The position numbers and the translations under genes are program-made. From Coxiellaceae bacterium (GTDB taxonomy: Bacteria > Pseudomonadota > Gammaproteobacteria > Comchoanobacterales > Comchoanobacteraceae), in the NCBI GenBank assembly GCA_902603055.1, contig CACKTD010000002.1, positions 62,001-126,000 of the forward strand: a DNA stretch of 64,000 nt, in the 5' to 3' direction. Below the pieces are notes generated by a model. It was not told the origin of the DNA and did no database searches. It worked only from the letters and a program-made list of their open reading frames with translations. Positions within the stretch are counted from its first letter, which is position 1. Every line of letters begins with the position of its first letter. Below, piece by piece: positions 9,592-21,203 of this stretch.

Positions 9592-10719
9592 ATGAACATT
9601 ATCGACGATTCATTCTCTTTTTTTAAAAATTTAAATAAGATAACCCGTGATTATAGTGAACAATCAGATCCAGATTCCACTGACTATGTTCATTTTAATG
9701 TGGTCATAGAGCTTATATATCGTACATTTTCATTGATTCATAAATTATATCAAATGACTGCTGATAGTGTTCAGGTAATCAGCAGATTAATAATTATGAT
9801 ATTAACTACCGCGATCCTAAGATGCATGAAAAATTTCAATAACTTAAATTTAAATGATGACAATGAAACACTTCAATTCAATGGACTCCAGGAAAGCTTT
9901 AAAGAAAATATTTACACTCAAGTAAAATATTTTTTAATTATGGTATTCATATTAGGTGTGAATTTATACTCAGATTTTTTGCATTTATTAAATTCCTCTA
10001 ATGATTTTTTTATCTCTCAATATGGACATTCTTATTTTATATTAGCTGCTTCTTATGCCTTAATTATTGTTTGTGCGCAACTTATTGGGAATTTACTTTT
10101 CATATTAAACCTGACATCTAGGACAACTCCTCCTATATTTATTCAAGGGGCTCGGATTTTCACCGGTGTGTTCAAAGTTATTTTTGAAAGTCTATACATT
10201 GCACTCGTTATGGTTTTACCTTTTGGTGGACTGAGCAATCCACTTATAGCTATTTCATTTGTTATTTTATTTTTATCATCATTTGTTATTGAGTTTTCTG
10301 GGGTTGTCATTAGTATTGTAAAATTAAAATCTGGAAAAACAGCTTCCTTTAATAACTCTTCACATTCAGATAGTTCAAATAATCTTGTTGAAACGGAGTA
10401 TTCTACTGTATTTAAGATTGGTTTTTTGTTGCTGATATTATTTATTCTTGTATCGGCAATTGCCCAATATACAATAATATTAGATGTTCTTTCACGCTCT
10501 TTTCACTTGATTGGTATATCAAAAGTAATTACAGAACTATCGGCTATAACAGTCACAACATCGTTTACTATCAGTAAAATCATTGATAAATCCAGCACAA
10601 TTATTTATTCTTATAAGAAATGGGATAAGTTCACCGACACGATTGGTTCTTTTTTCAATAATGAACAAGAAGTCGCAAATGATCCCGAAGGATCTGAACT
10701 AGTTCCTAATAAATTTTGA
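9592..10719 (+). CDS. Multi-pass membrane protein of unknown function
   Basis: I do not recognise this 375-residue protein. It has about six or seven hydrophobic segments (near 60-80, 111-133, 147-174, 196-214, 216-245, 272-297 and 304-326). The N-terminus is polar and the hydrophilic loops (82-108, 247-268) are rich in Ser, Asn and Asp. No catalytic or transporter motif is visible. The start is secure because AGGAGG lies five bases upstream, although that site sits inside a hairpin. It follows clpA by 50 bases and could be co-transcribed. The gene looks lineage-specific. Confidence 0.75.
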   Translation: MNIIDDSFSFFKNLNKITRDYSEQSDPDSTDYVHFNVVIELIYRTFSLIHKLYQMTADSVQVISRLIIMILTTAILRCMKNFNNLNLNDDNETLQFNGLQESFKENIYTQVKYFLIMVFILGVNLYSDFLHLLNSSNDFFISQYGHSYFILAASYALIIVCAQLIGNLLFILNLTSRTTPPIFIQGARIFTGVFKVIFESLYIALVMVLPFGGLSNPLIAISFVILFLSSFVIEFSGVVISIVKLKSGKTASFNNSSHSDSSNNLVETEYSTVFKIGFLLLILFILVSAIAQYTIILDVLSRSFHLIGISKVITELSAITVTTSFTISKIIDKSSTIIYSYKKWDKFTDTIGSFFNNEQEVANDPEGSELVPNKF

Positions 10720-10729
10720 TTTTCAATAA

Positions 10730-10803
10730 CGGGGCGTGGCGCAGTCTGGTAGCGTACTTGCATGGGGCGCAAGAGGTCGCTGGTTCAAATCCAGTCGTCC
10801 CGA
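10730..10803 (+). tRNA. tRNA-Pro (GGG)
   Basis: The acceptor CGGGGCG pairs with CGTCCCG (one G-T). The anticodon stem CTTGC/GCAAG encloses ATGGGGC, giving anticodon GGG. The T-arm is GCTGG-TTCAAAT-CCAGT. CCA is not encoded: TCA follows the discriminator A. The last 19 bases overlap the 3' end of ihfA on the opposite strand. Confidence 0.95.
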
Positions 10804-11090
10804 TCATCTTTTTTAAGCTTTTGCTTAAGTTTAACCCCTTCTTTGAATTTGATAATATTTCTTTCTGAAATTTCTTTTGGCTCACCGCTTTTTGGATTAC
10901 GTCCAGGGCGCGCTTTTTTGTGATGTACAACAAATGTTCCAAATCCAGATAGCTTTAAATCATCTTTTGAAGATAGTACTTTTACTGCTAAATTAAAGAA
11001 CTCATTTACAAACTCTATTGCATCTGGCTTTGGCATAGCTAGAAGACTTGAAAGTTTAGCAGCAATATCATTTTTAGTTAATGTGCTCAT
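10785..11090 (-). CDS. ihfA: Integration host factor subunit alpha
   Basis: IHF is a heterodimeric DNA-bending protein acting in replication, recombination and transcription. The 101-residue product has the HU/IHF fold signatures GFGTFVVHHKKARPGRNPK and the IHF-alpha N-terminus LTKNDIAAKL. A longer reading starts at 11114, but I chose the ATG at 11090 because GAGAAGG lies just upstream and the family starts here. It overlaps the end of pheT by 17 bases, the gammaproteobacterial pheST-ihfA order. The C-terminal residues DDRDDWI are encoded in the antisense of tRNA-Pro and do not resemble the usual IHF tail. Confidence 0.94.
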   Translation of the reverse strand: MSTLTKNDIAAKLSSLLAMPKPDAIEFVNEFFNLAVKVLSSKDDLKLSGFGTFVVHHKKARPGRNPKSGEPKEISERNIIKFKEGVKLKQKLKKDDRDDWI

Positions 11091-13443
11091 TACCTTCTCG
11101 TAGAACAATACCAATTGATTTTAGAGCGTTTGTGATATTCTCACATGCGTTTTGTATTTCCTTATCTTTAAGTGTCTTTTGTGATGATTGGAATATCACT
11201 CGATAAGTATGACTGATTTTATTTGTATTATCATCAAGATATCGGTCAACTAGAAAACAATCGCGTACTTCAAGAGGGGAGTTTTTGAGTATCGTATTTT
11301 TGATCAGTGCATCTGAATGATCATTTTCTAGCCAGCATGAAAAATCTCGTGTTGATGCTTGGTATTTTGACCGCTGCTTGAGATTGACTTTATTTAGCTC
11401 TATTTCATAAAGTTTATTTAATTGTATTTCAGCGACAAACAATGGTTTATGAAAAAGCTTTTGTATATTTGGTTGAAAAGAACCGATCCACCCAACTGGA
11501 TTATCATGAATCAAAATTTGAGCAGATTTTCCAGGATGTAGGTATTTAGGGCATTGTGAAGCATCACGGCTTATGTGTATATCCCCAGTTGGCATAATAT
11601 TATGAAGCATGGCAATTAGATCACCAACCGCGTCATAAAACGTCAAAGGCTTTTTATTGTCTGGATATTCATGCCCTTGATTTCCATAAATCGCAATTCC
11701 AAGTTGATTTTTTTCATGTTGAGAACGTTGAAAACATTTACCTATTTCAAAAGTCTTTATTAAAGAAAAGTCGTGGTTTTGGCAGTAGATAATTTGATCA
11801 ATTAATCCAGATAAAATGGTTGGCCTTAATATGGCATGTTCTTCCGATAAATGATTTTGAATTTCGATCATCTCATCGTCTTTACAAAAGTAAGAAGCAA
11901 GCTGTTTACTAATTAACCCATAACTTTTTAGTTCATTATAACCCTTTGCAGTAAGTACATTAGCAATTTTTTGTTGAGTAGATAAATGAACGTCTTCTTG
12001 ATCAATGGGTGGTAATATTAGTTGTGATTGCGGTATATTATTGAAACCATACATGCGTGCTACTTCTTCTACAAGATCTATTGGATCGTTTAAATCATTT
12101 CTATAGCTTGGGATTTTGAAATCTAAAATACCCTTTTCTGTCTTTTCATTAATACTTTCTATATTAATTTTTTTTAGTAAATTTTTAATTTCAGGTTCAG
12201 CGATCGAAGTTCCTAAAACCTGGTTAAATTTATCTACTTCTATTGAAATCGTCTTAGTAGGTGTCATTATTTTATCACAGGAGACTGAATTTAACTGTCC
12301 ACCAACTATTTTTTGTATGAATTGAATCGCTATTTGAAGGGCTTTTTTAGCCATTTCTAGATCTGTTTGACGTGCATAACGATATGATGCATCAGTATGC
12401 AGCTGAAGCTTGTGAGATTGCTTAGAGATATATACGTCATTAAATGAAGCACTTTCAATCAGAATGGATTTTGTCACCTCTGTTACACTAGAATCTTGTC
12501 CACCAATTATGCCAGCAAGCGCGATTGGTTTTTTTGAATCAGCAATTACCAGCTGATCTTCTAAATTCAGTGTTGACTGATTAAGTAATTCGATATCATC
12601 ACCTTTTATGGCTGTACGAACTTGAATAGGACCTTCTACTTGGTCTAAATCAAATGCATGCATTGGTTGTCCAGTGAGCAATGTTACATAATTAAGTATG
12701 TCGACAATACAGTTAACACGGTGAATATCTGCAGCTTGTAAGCGGTACTCCATCTCAAAAGGAAGTTTGCAATCAAAACTAATGTTTGACAGGGTCGCAC
12801 AATAATAAGAAGAACAACGTTTATCATTGATAATCTTTGATTCTTTAAACATTACTTCTTGGATGGAGTCTAGAATAGGCTGTTTTGCGTTATATAGTGC
12901 AGCAACTTCTCTTGCTACCCCAATTGCTGATAAACAATCACCTCTATTTGGTGTTACTTCAATTAAAATCCAGTTGGTATCTAAATTTAATGTTTCTATA
13001 ATATTTTGACCTAACAAAGAATTTTGCTCTAGCTGTAACAATGGACTTTTTACTGAAGAAAGACCGAGTTCAAAAGCTGTACACAACATCCCAAAGGACT
13101 CTTCACCTCTAATTTTACTTTGTTTAATTTTTATTTCAGGTAAAGTAGCACCGACTAAGGCAACAGGAACTTTCATACCTTTTTGGACAGAGGGACAACC
13201 ACAGACTATTTTTAAGGTCTCTTTTTGTCCAATATCTACCTGGCATAAGTTTAATTTATCAGCATTAGGGTGCTTTTGATAGTCGATGATTTGACCAACA
13301 ACGACGTTAGTAATTGATGTATGCGTGGTTGGGAGTAATTCCGCTTCTAATCCACGCTCAGATAGTTGAGTAACTAAATGAGACTCATCTAACTCAATAT
13401 TAAGAAGTTCTTCTAACCATTTTGTCGATAACGTTACTGCCAT
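11074..13443 (-). CDS. pheT: Phenylalanyl-tRNA synthetase beta subunit
   Basis: PheT forms the alpha2-beta2 PheRS with PheS and carries the editing site that hydrolyses mischarged Tyr-tRNA(Phe). The 789 residues match the family. The N-terminal tRNA-binding OB domain (about 40-150, with HPNADKLNLCQVD), the B3/B4 editing region (about 200-400), B5 (near 400-475) and the C-terminal anticodon-binding fold (about 695-789) appear in order. It overlaps pheS by 10 bases and ihfA by 17 bases, indicating translational coupling within the infC-ihfA operon. Confidence 0.97.
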   Translation of the reverse strand: MAVTLSTKWLEELLNIELDESHLVTQLSERGLEAELLPTTHTSITNVVVGQIIDYQKHPNADKLNLCQVDIGQKETLKIVCGCPSVQKGMKVPVALVGATLPEIKIKQSKIRGEESFGMLCTAFELGLSSVKSPLLQLEQNSLLGQNIIETLNLDTNWILIEVTPNRGDCLSAIGVAREVAALYNAKQPILDSIQEVMFKESKIINDKRCSSYYCATLSNISFDCKLPFEMEYRLQAADIHRVNCIVDILNYVTLLTGQPMHAFDLDQVEGPIQVRTAIKGDDIELLNQSTLNLEDQLVIADSKKPIALAGIIGGQDSSVTEVTKSILIESASFNDVYISKQSHKLQLHTDASYRYARQTDLEMAKKALQIAIQFIQKIVGGQLNSVSCDKIMTPTKTISIEVDKFNQVLGTSIAEPEIKNLLKKINIESINEKTEKGILDFKIPSYRNDLNDPIDLVEEVARMYGFNNIPQSQLILPPIDQEDVHLSTQQKIANVLTAKGYNELKSYGLISKQLASYFCKDDEMIEIQNHLSEEHAILRPTILSGLIDQIIYCQNHDFSLIKTFEIGKCFQRSQHEKNQLGIAIYGNQGHEYPDNKKPLTFYDAVGDLIAMLHNIMPTGDIHISRDASQCPKYLHPGKSAQILIHDNPVGWIGSFQPNIQKLFHKPLFVAEIQLNKLYEIELNKVNLKQRSKYQASTRDFSCWLENDHSDALIKNTILKNSPLEVRDCFLVDRYLDDNTNKISHTYRVIFQSSQKTLKDKEIQNACENITNALKSIGIVLREGNEHIN

Positions 13444-14447
13444 ATGTATGCTGTCTTTAACATGTCTAAATCTGAACCATATAATTCTCTCACATCGCTC
13501 AAGCCAAGTGATAACATTGCAAGTCTTTCAATTCCGATCCCAAAGGCAAACCCTTGATAGATTTTTGAGTCATGTCCTGCATATTCTAAAACCTTAGGTT
13601 GTACCATTCCGGCTCCCAGTATCTCGAGCCATTGGCCTTTTATAGGGTTCCATACATCTACCTCAACAGATGGTTCTGTAAAAGGAAAATAGGAGCTTCG
13701 ATAACGGTATTGAATATTGGATCCAAAAATCTCTTGCAAAAATTGATCAATTAACGACTTCAACTGACTAAAATTACACTGTTTATCTACATATAGGCAT
13801 TCCATTTGATGAAATACGGGAACATGTGTAGAGTCTGGCTGATCACTACGATAAACTTTACCAAATACTACAGCTTTAAGTGGAAGTGGTATGGATTTGA
13901 GTAATCTTGGTTGTGCGGCACTGACATGTGTTCTAAGAATATTATCTTTTAAAAAAAAAGTGTCTTGCATTGATCGAGCAGGGTGGTGCTCAGGTATATT
14001 TAATAGGTTGAAGTTATTATCTTCATCTTCAATTTCATAATTAAAATTATCAGAATAAGAGTTAAAACCTCGTAAATTAAAAAATTTGAGTGCCTTAAAG
14101 ATGATTTGTGATATTGGGTGTTGGCTACCTGAGTTAAAACCAGTGTAAGGTAGTGTCACATCAATTGACTTTTTTAATTCCTCTTGTAGGGCAAGTTCCT
14201 CTAATTGTTCTTTCTGTTTACATAATGCAGTAAGAGTTTGCTCTTTTAACTGGTTAAGCGTACTTGCATATTCTTTTTTTTGCTCTAATGGCAATGAAGC
14301 AAGTGTTTTAAATTCACGTGTGATAGCTCCATTTTTTCCAACAAGCTCTACACGAATAGCTTCTAAATTGGTAATAGTATTAGCATTGCTTATAGATTCG
14401 ATAGTCGCAAGGATTTTATCTAACGATGAATCCATATTAGGCTGCAT
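13434..14447 (-). CDS. pheS: Phenylalanyl-tRNA synthetase alpha subunit
   Basis: PheS carries the class II aminoacylation site that activates phenylalanine and charges tRNA(Phe). The 337 residues contain an N-terminal coiled coil (about 1-90), motif 2 around [20 protein letters not shown], and motif 3 with [11 protein letters not shown] near 310-320. The start overlaps the end of rplT by 11 bases; an in-frame ATG at 14435 is an alternative start giving four fewer residues. No leader peptide or attenuator precedes it, unlike in E. coli. Confidence 0.97.
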   Translation of the reverse strand: MQPNMDSSLDKILATIESISNANTITNLEAIRVELVGKNGAITREFKTLASLPLEQKKEYASTLNQLKEQTLTALCKQKEQLEELALQEELKKSIDVTLPYTGFNSGSQHPISQIIFKALKFFNLRGFNSYSDNFNYEIEDEDNNFNLLNIPEHHPARSMQDTFFLKDNILRTHVSAAQPRLLKSIPLPLKAVVFGKVYRSDQPDSTHVPVFHQMECLYVDKQCNFSQLKSLIDQFLQEIFGSNIQYRYRSSYFPFTEPSVEVDVWNPIKGQWLEILGAGMVQPKVLEYAGHDSKIYQGFAFGIGIERLAMLSLGLSDVRELYGSDLDMLKTAYIWQ

Positions 14448-14793
14448 TTGGGGTTATTTTGCTAATTAGTTCAGCAAACCCTTTTTTATCCTCAATAGCC
14501 ATATTTGCAAGGCTTTTTCGATTAATTATAATATCGGATTTATTCAGTAATGATATGAATTGACTATAAGAAAGACCGAATTGTCTTACTGCTGCGTTAA
14601 TTCGAATAATCCAAAGTGATCTGAATTGTCTTTTCCGTTGTCTACGATCTCTGTAGGCGTACTGTCCGGCTTTTATAACTGCTTGTTTGGCAACACGGAA
14701 AACTTTACTACGGGCTCCGTAGTATCCTCGTGCTTGTTTTAGTATTTTTTTGTGTGCTTGGCGTGAAACAACACCACTTCTTGCTCTAGGCAT
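14437..14793 (-). CDS. rplT: 50S ribosomal protein L20
   Basis: L20 binds 23S rRNA and is needed early in 50S assembly; in E. coli it also represses translation of the rpmI-rplT mRNA. The 118-residue protein begins with the basic [20 protein letters not shown] tail and has the [14 protein letters not shown] segment of the globular domain. It starts on the last base of the rpmI stop codon (a TAATG junction), so the two are translationally coupled. Confidence 0.98.
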   Translation of the reverse strand: MPRARSGVVSRQAHKKILKQARGYYGARSKVFRVAKQAVIKAGQYAYRDRRQRKRQFRSLWIIRINAAVRQFGLSYSQFISLLNKSDIIINRKSLANMAIEDKKGFAELISKITPNAA

Positions 14794-14990
14794 TATATGA
14801 TCCTCAACATTCTTAACACCGACTTAACATCTTGTAAGCTTAAAATTCTAAGACCCCTACGTTGTCTTTTAATCTTATGGTTTTTTTTCGTCAATATATG
14901 GCCTCTATTAGCTGCTCTGTGCTTAATCTGACCATTTGGTTTTACGCTAAATCTCTTAGCTGCTGCTTTACGTGTTTTTGCTTTACTCAT
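14793..14990 (-). CDS. rpmI: 50S ribosomal protein L35
   Basis: L35 is a small structural protein of the large subunit. The 65-residue basic product shows the family pattern [16 protein letters not shown] and the [11 protein letters not shown] segment. It lies between infC and rplT as in most bacteria. The 49-base gap to infC is the only notable spacer in this operon and is where a translational control site would sit, although no clear pseudoknot is visible by eye. Confidence 0.97.
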   Translation of the reverse strand: MSKAKTRKAAAKRFSVKPNGQIKHRAANRGHILTKKNHKIKRQRRGLRILSLQDVKSVLRMLRII

Positions 14991-15039
14991 ATGACAATAT
15001 TAATTTAAAGCTTAATTTTGTCACAATTTTTTAATTAAG

Positions 15040-15561
15040 TCAACTAACTTTTGGAGCAATAACGGCAATGACTTGTCTGCCTTCTTGTTGTGGTTTTTTT
15101 TCAATTGTAATTAGCTCTCCTAGGTCGGTGATCATTCGTTGAACAATATCAACACCCAGTCCTGCATGTGCTACTTCTCTACCACGAAATCTTAGGCTGA
15201 TTTTAACTTTATGACCACTTTCCACAAATTTACTGCTTTTTTTCAATTTTACCTGGTAATCTTGTTCACCAATACCAGGTCGGAGTTTAATTTCTTTGAT
15301 GAGATTTGATTTATTAGATGATTTTGAAAGTTGTTTATTCTTGCTGAATTGAAACTTATATTTTCCAAAGTCCAGTGCTTTGCATACTGGAGGATGTATA
15401 TTTGGCACTACCTCAACCAGATCTAGGTTAATTTTTTTACAATATTCAATTGCTCTTTTTGTAGGATATTTTTCGCCAATAAGTTCATTTTTTTCGTTAA
15501 TAAATTTTACGTATTCAACTCTGATTTGTTCATTAATACGATTTCTTTTTTTGTCAGTAAT
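15040..15561 (-). CDS. infC: Translation initiation factor IF-3 (ATT start)
   Basis: IF-3 binds the 30S subunit and rejects non-canonical start codons and wrong initiator tRNA. A reading from the internal GTG at 15408 yields only 122 residues and misses the N-domain. The frame stays open to a TAA at 15576-15574. The family N-terminus (RNRINEQIRVEYV, then LIGEKYPTKRAIEY and DLVEVVPN) fits a start at the ATT at 15561, preceded by AAAGGAG with a seven-base spacer. The product is then 173 residues, near the E. coli 180. An ATT start in infC is a known autoregulatory feature: IF-3 represses its own unusual initiation codon. Confidence 0.94.
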   Translation of the reverse strand: MTDKKRNRINEQIRVEYVKFINEKNELIGEKYPTKRAIEYCKKINLDLVEVVPNIHPPVCKALDFGKYKFQFSKNKQLSKSSNKSNLIKEIKLRPGIGEQDYQVKLKKSSKFVESGHKVKISLRFRGREVAHAGLGVDIVQRMITDLGELITIEKKPQQEGRQVIAVIAPKVS

Positions 15562-15591
15562 ATGATTTCTCCTTTAAAGATTACTATGTTT

Positions 15592-15663
15592 TAGGCGCGA
15601 GTGGGATCGAACCACCGACCACCACCATGTCAAGGTGGTGCTCTACCACTGAGCTACGCGCCT
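15592..15663 (-). tRNA. tRNA-Val (GAC)
   Basis: Read on the minus strand, the acceptor AGGCGCG pairs fully with CGCGCCT. The anticodon stem CCACC/GGTGG encloses TTGACAT, giving GAC, and the T-arm is GGTGG-TTCGATC-CCACT. CCA is not encoded. Only 30 bases separate its 3' end from the infC start, so it probably heads the infC operon transcript. Confidence 0.96.
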
Positions 15664-15749
15664 AGCATTAAAAACTTAACACCGTTGCAATTCAATATCA
15701 ACTGAAATATAGTTTTATCTGCACTATTCCAAAACTTATAGCATAAATT

Positions 15750-18225
<2,476 letters not shown>

Positions 18226-18243
18226 TGAATATTTATTTTAACA

Positions 18244-20025
18244 ATGCAGTTTAGATCGTCACGGAACATCTTTTACATATTCATTGTGATTTTTGCAATC
18301 ATTTATTCGTTGCCTAATTTTTTTGGCGAAACACCTGCAATACAATTAAAAACATCGCAAAGTTTTTCTAAAGAAGATCTAGCAAAAAAATTAGGAAGTA
18401 ATCAAATTAGTCCCACCCGTTTGGATGGGAATGATAAGTCGTGGTTACTACGATTTCAAACCACTGAAGAACAGTTGAATGCAAGCAAACTAATTAACAA
18501 AAAATTTCCTAATTGGGTAAATGCATTAAATTTAGCAAATAATACGCCTGAATGGTTATCATTCATTGGTGCGGTTCCAATGAAACTTGGGTTGGATCTT
18601 AGGGGTGGGGTGCATTTTCTCCTAAATGTTGATATTCATCCAGTGATTAATCAACGAATTGATGCTGATATAAAAGAAATGATGCTTATACTCAAGCAAC
18701 AAAAAGTTAAATTCCAAAAAGTTCAGCGCAATGAAAGCGACTACTTTTTGAAATTTAGAAATCAAGGCGATGTTGTTAGTGCAAAGAAAGCGCTTAGTGT
18801 ATTTAAAGATTTTAATTTTGTTGAAGGGAAAACCTCATTATCTCCTGAGTTAAGTGCTACGGCATTGAAACGTTTACAAGATGATGTAATGCAACATACT
18901 ATTCAAATTCTTTCTAATCGTGTAAATGAACTTGGTGTCAGTGAGGTGGTGGTGCAGCAGCAAGGAGACACGATGGTTAGTATTGACTTACCAGGTATTC
19001 AAGACACAGCGAAAGCGAAGTCATTATTGGGTTCTAATGCAACTATTGCATTTCAGCTTGTTGCTGATCCATCCGGTGAGCGCCAACCACCTGGAACTAA
19101 ATGGTATGTTTATGAAAATCGAAAGGTATTGTTATACGAAACACCAATATTAACAGGCTCCTCCATAACGTATGCAAGTAGTGATATGAGTGATCAAGGG
19201 CATATTGTACACATCCGCTTAGGTGGGGGCGGTGAAAAGAAATTTTATCGGATAACATCGGAGAATGTTGGTAATCAATTAGCTGTTTTGTACACAGAAA
19301 AAAAGATTAACAACGCAGGTGGTCAAATGCGTTGGGTAACGAATACAGATGTAATAAGTGTTGCTACTATTAATCAAGCATTGGGTAATTCTTTTGAAAT
19401 AAATCACTTAGATAGTGCAGAGTACGCCCAAAATTTATCATTATTACTTCGTTCAGGTGCATTAACTGCCCCATTTGAAATTGTTGAAGAAACACTTATT
19501 GGACCAAGCATGGGTCTTGAAAATATTCAAAAAGGGTTATTATCTCTCTTCGTAGGGTTTATGTTAATTAATCTGTTCATGGCATTATACTATCGGACGT
19601 TAGGTTTTATTGCAGATATTGCATTATTTCTCAATCTACTCTTTTTAATGGCTTTTTTGTCCATTTTAGGGAATACACTGACCCTAGCTGGAATAGCTGG
19701 TATTGTATTGACTGTTGGTATGGCAGTCGATGCCAATGTCTTGATCAATGAAAGGATTAGAGAGGAATTTGTGTTAGGTAACACATTAGAACATAGCATC
19801 GAAATGGGGTATGAAAAAGCGTTTGCTACGATTATGGATGCCAATTTAACAACGCTTATTGTGGCATTTATTTTATTTGGATTAGGGTCAGGCACTATTA
19901 AGGGTTTTGCTGTAACTTTGATACTTGGGTTAATCTCATCAATGATTACTTCGATCTTTATCAGTCGTTTAATAGTTGACAATTGTATGCGATATTTTGG
20001 CAAAATAAACATAGGTATTAAATGA
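18244..20025 (+). CDS. secD: Protein translocase subunit SecD
   Basis: SecD, with SecF, uses the proton gradient to pull preproteins through SecYEG on the periplasmic side. The 593 residues have a first membrane helix (about 7-25), the large periplasmic domain beginning with LGLDLRGGVHFLL, and five C-terminal membrane helices with the GMAVDANVLINERIREE motif characteristic of SecD. Length is close to E. coli SecD (615). The stop overlaps the secF start as ATGA. Confidence 0.98.
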   Translation: MQFRSSRNIFYIFIVIFAIIYSLPNFFGETPAIQLKTSQSFSKEDLAKKLGSNQISPTRLDGNDKSWLLRFQTTEEQLNASKLINKKFPNWVNALNLANNTPEWLSFIGAVPMKLGLDLRGGVHFLLNVDIHPVINQRIDADIKEMMLILKQQKVKFQKVQRNESDYFLKFRNQGDVVSAKKALSVFKDFNFVEGKTSLSPELSATALKRLQDDVMQHTIQILSNRVNELGVSEVVVQQQGDTMVSIDLPGIQDTAKAKSLLGSNATIAFQLVADPSGERQPPGTKWYVYENRKVLLYETPILTGSSITYASSDMSDQGHIVHIRLGGGGEKKFYRITSENVGNQLAVLYTEKKINNAGGQMRWVTNTDVISVATINQALGNSFEINHLDSAEYAQNLSLLLRSGALTAPFEIVEETLIGPSMGLENIQKGLLSLFVGFMLINLFMALYYRTLGFIADIALFLNLLFLMAFLSILGNTLTLAGIAGIVLTVGMAVDANVLINERIREEFVLGNTLEHSIEMGYEKAFATIMDANLTTLIVAFILFGLGSGTIKGFAVTLILGLISSMITSIFISRLIVDNCMRYFGKINIGIK

Positions 20026-20939
20026 ATTTCTTCAATGATCAAAGTAAAATAGACTTTATGTCAATAAAATCCAAAGCAATGATTTTTTCCATTGTTCTTT
20101 CAGTAATGGCTGTATTTTCATTATTTTTTTATGGGTTGAATTTAAGTTTGGATTTTACGGGTGGTACACAGATACGCCTGAAAAATATTGAGATGGATGC
20201 AACTCAGGTAAGGGTAATTGCTCAGAAAGAATTTGGCAATGATGTGGTTGTACAAGGTGTTGGATCCGGCGGGGATTTTCTAATACGAATAGGTGGTAAT
20301 CATTCCATATCTAATCAGGAAAAAATTGCAAAAGATATTAAATCACAATTTGGTGCAAACCACTTTTCAAGTATTACATATATTGGACCACAAATCGGAT
20401 CACAACTTTTGATTAACGGCTTAATTGCAACATGTATTGCATTATTGTCAACGATGCTATATATCATTTTAAGATTTGAAGTAAGATTTGGATTGAGTGC
20501 CATGCTTGCATTGTTACACGACCCTATTTTAATTTTAGGATGTTTTGCGTTCTTTGGTTTGGAATTTGATATCAATGCACTTGCTGCAATAATGACAGTA
20601 ATTGGGTATTCTCTAAATGATACAATTGTTGTTTATGATCGAGTGAAAGAAAATTTTCTTAAGAACCAAAAAATGACACCTTCTGCAGTTGTTAATTTAT
20701 CCATTAACCAAACGCTTTCAAGAACCATTATGACTTCTGGGCTTACTCTGTTAGTTGTATTATCTTTATTAATATTCGGCGGTGACCAATTGTTTTGTTT
20801 TGCATTATCACTTGCAATAGGAATTATAATTGGAACATATTCCTCAATTTATATAGCAGGTTCTCTAGCTGTAACTCTTGGTTTAACACGTGATTCATTG
20901 TTACCAAAGTCTAGAGAATATTTGAAACTTATACCTTAA
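20022..20939 (+). CDS. secF: Protein translocase subunit SecF
   Basis: SecF is the partner of SecD. The 305 residues contain the first helix, the periplasmic LDFTGGTQI motif, and C-terminal helices with GYSLNDTIVVYDRVKEN, the family signature around the proton-conducting region. It is translationally coupled to secD by a four-base overlap, and infA follows 21 bases downstream. Confidence 0.98.
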   Translation: MNFFNDQSKIDFMSIKSKAMIFSIVLSVMAVFSLFFYGLNLSLDFTGGTQIRLKNIEMDATQVRVIAQKEFGNDVVVQGVGSGGDFLIRIGGNHSISNQEKIAKDIKSQFGANHFSSITYIGPQIGSQLLINGLIATCIALLSTMLYIILRFEVRFGLSAMLALLHDPILILGCFAFFGLEFDINALAAIMTVIGYSLNDTIVVYDRVKENFLKNQKMTPSAVVNLSINQTLSRTIMTSGLTLLVVLSLLIFGGDQLFCFALSLAIGIIIGTYSSIYIAGSLAVTLGLTRDSLLPKSREYLKLIP

Positions 20940-20960
20940 AATTATTGGAGATAACCTATT

Positions 20961-21188
20961 ATGAGCAAAAATAAGGATGATATTATTGAAATGGATGGAA
21001 CTGTTATTCAGGTTCTAAAGAATACGGTTTTTAAAGTTAAGCTTGATAATGGGCATGAAATAATGGCACATATATCTGGTAGGATGAGAAAGTTTTATAT
21101 TAAAATTCTTAATGGTGATCGAGTGACAGTCGAAATGACTACTTATGATCTGACAAAGGGAAGAATTATTCTAAGAAAGAAAAATTAG
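20961..21188 (+). CDS. infA: Translation initiation factor IF-1
   Basis: IF-1 is an S1/OB-fold protein that occupies the A site of the 30S subunit during initiation. The 75-residue product has the family core [11 protein letters not shown], the [12 protein letters not shown] segment and a GDRVTVEM motif. TTGGAG lies about ten bases upstream of the ATG. It follows the sec operon here rather than clpA, its neighbour in E. coli. The ABC transporter gene on the other strand ends 15 bases downstream. Confidence 0.96.
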   Translation: MSKNKDDIIEMDGTVIQVLKNTVFKVKLDNGHEIMAHISGRMRKFYIKILNGDRVTVEMTTYDLTKGRIILRKKN

Positions 21189-21203
21189 CATTGTTGCCTA
21201 AGA

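Noticed and set aside
15040-15408. A 122-residue IF-3 starting at GTG 15408
   Set aside because: The IF-3 N-domain is encoded upstream in the same frame with a Shine-Dalgarno before an ATT.
19590-20042. 150-residue minus-strand frame opposite secD
   Set aside because: Antisense of conserved SecD membrane helices; no independent support.
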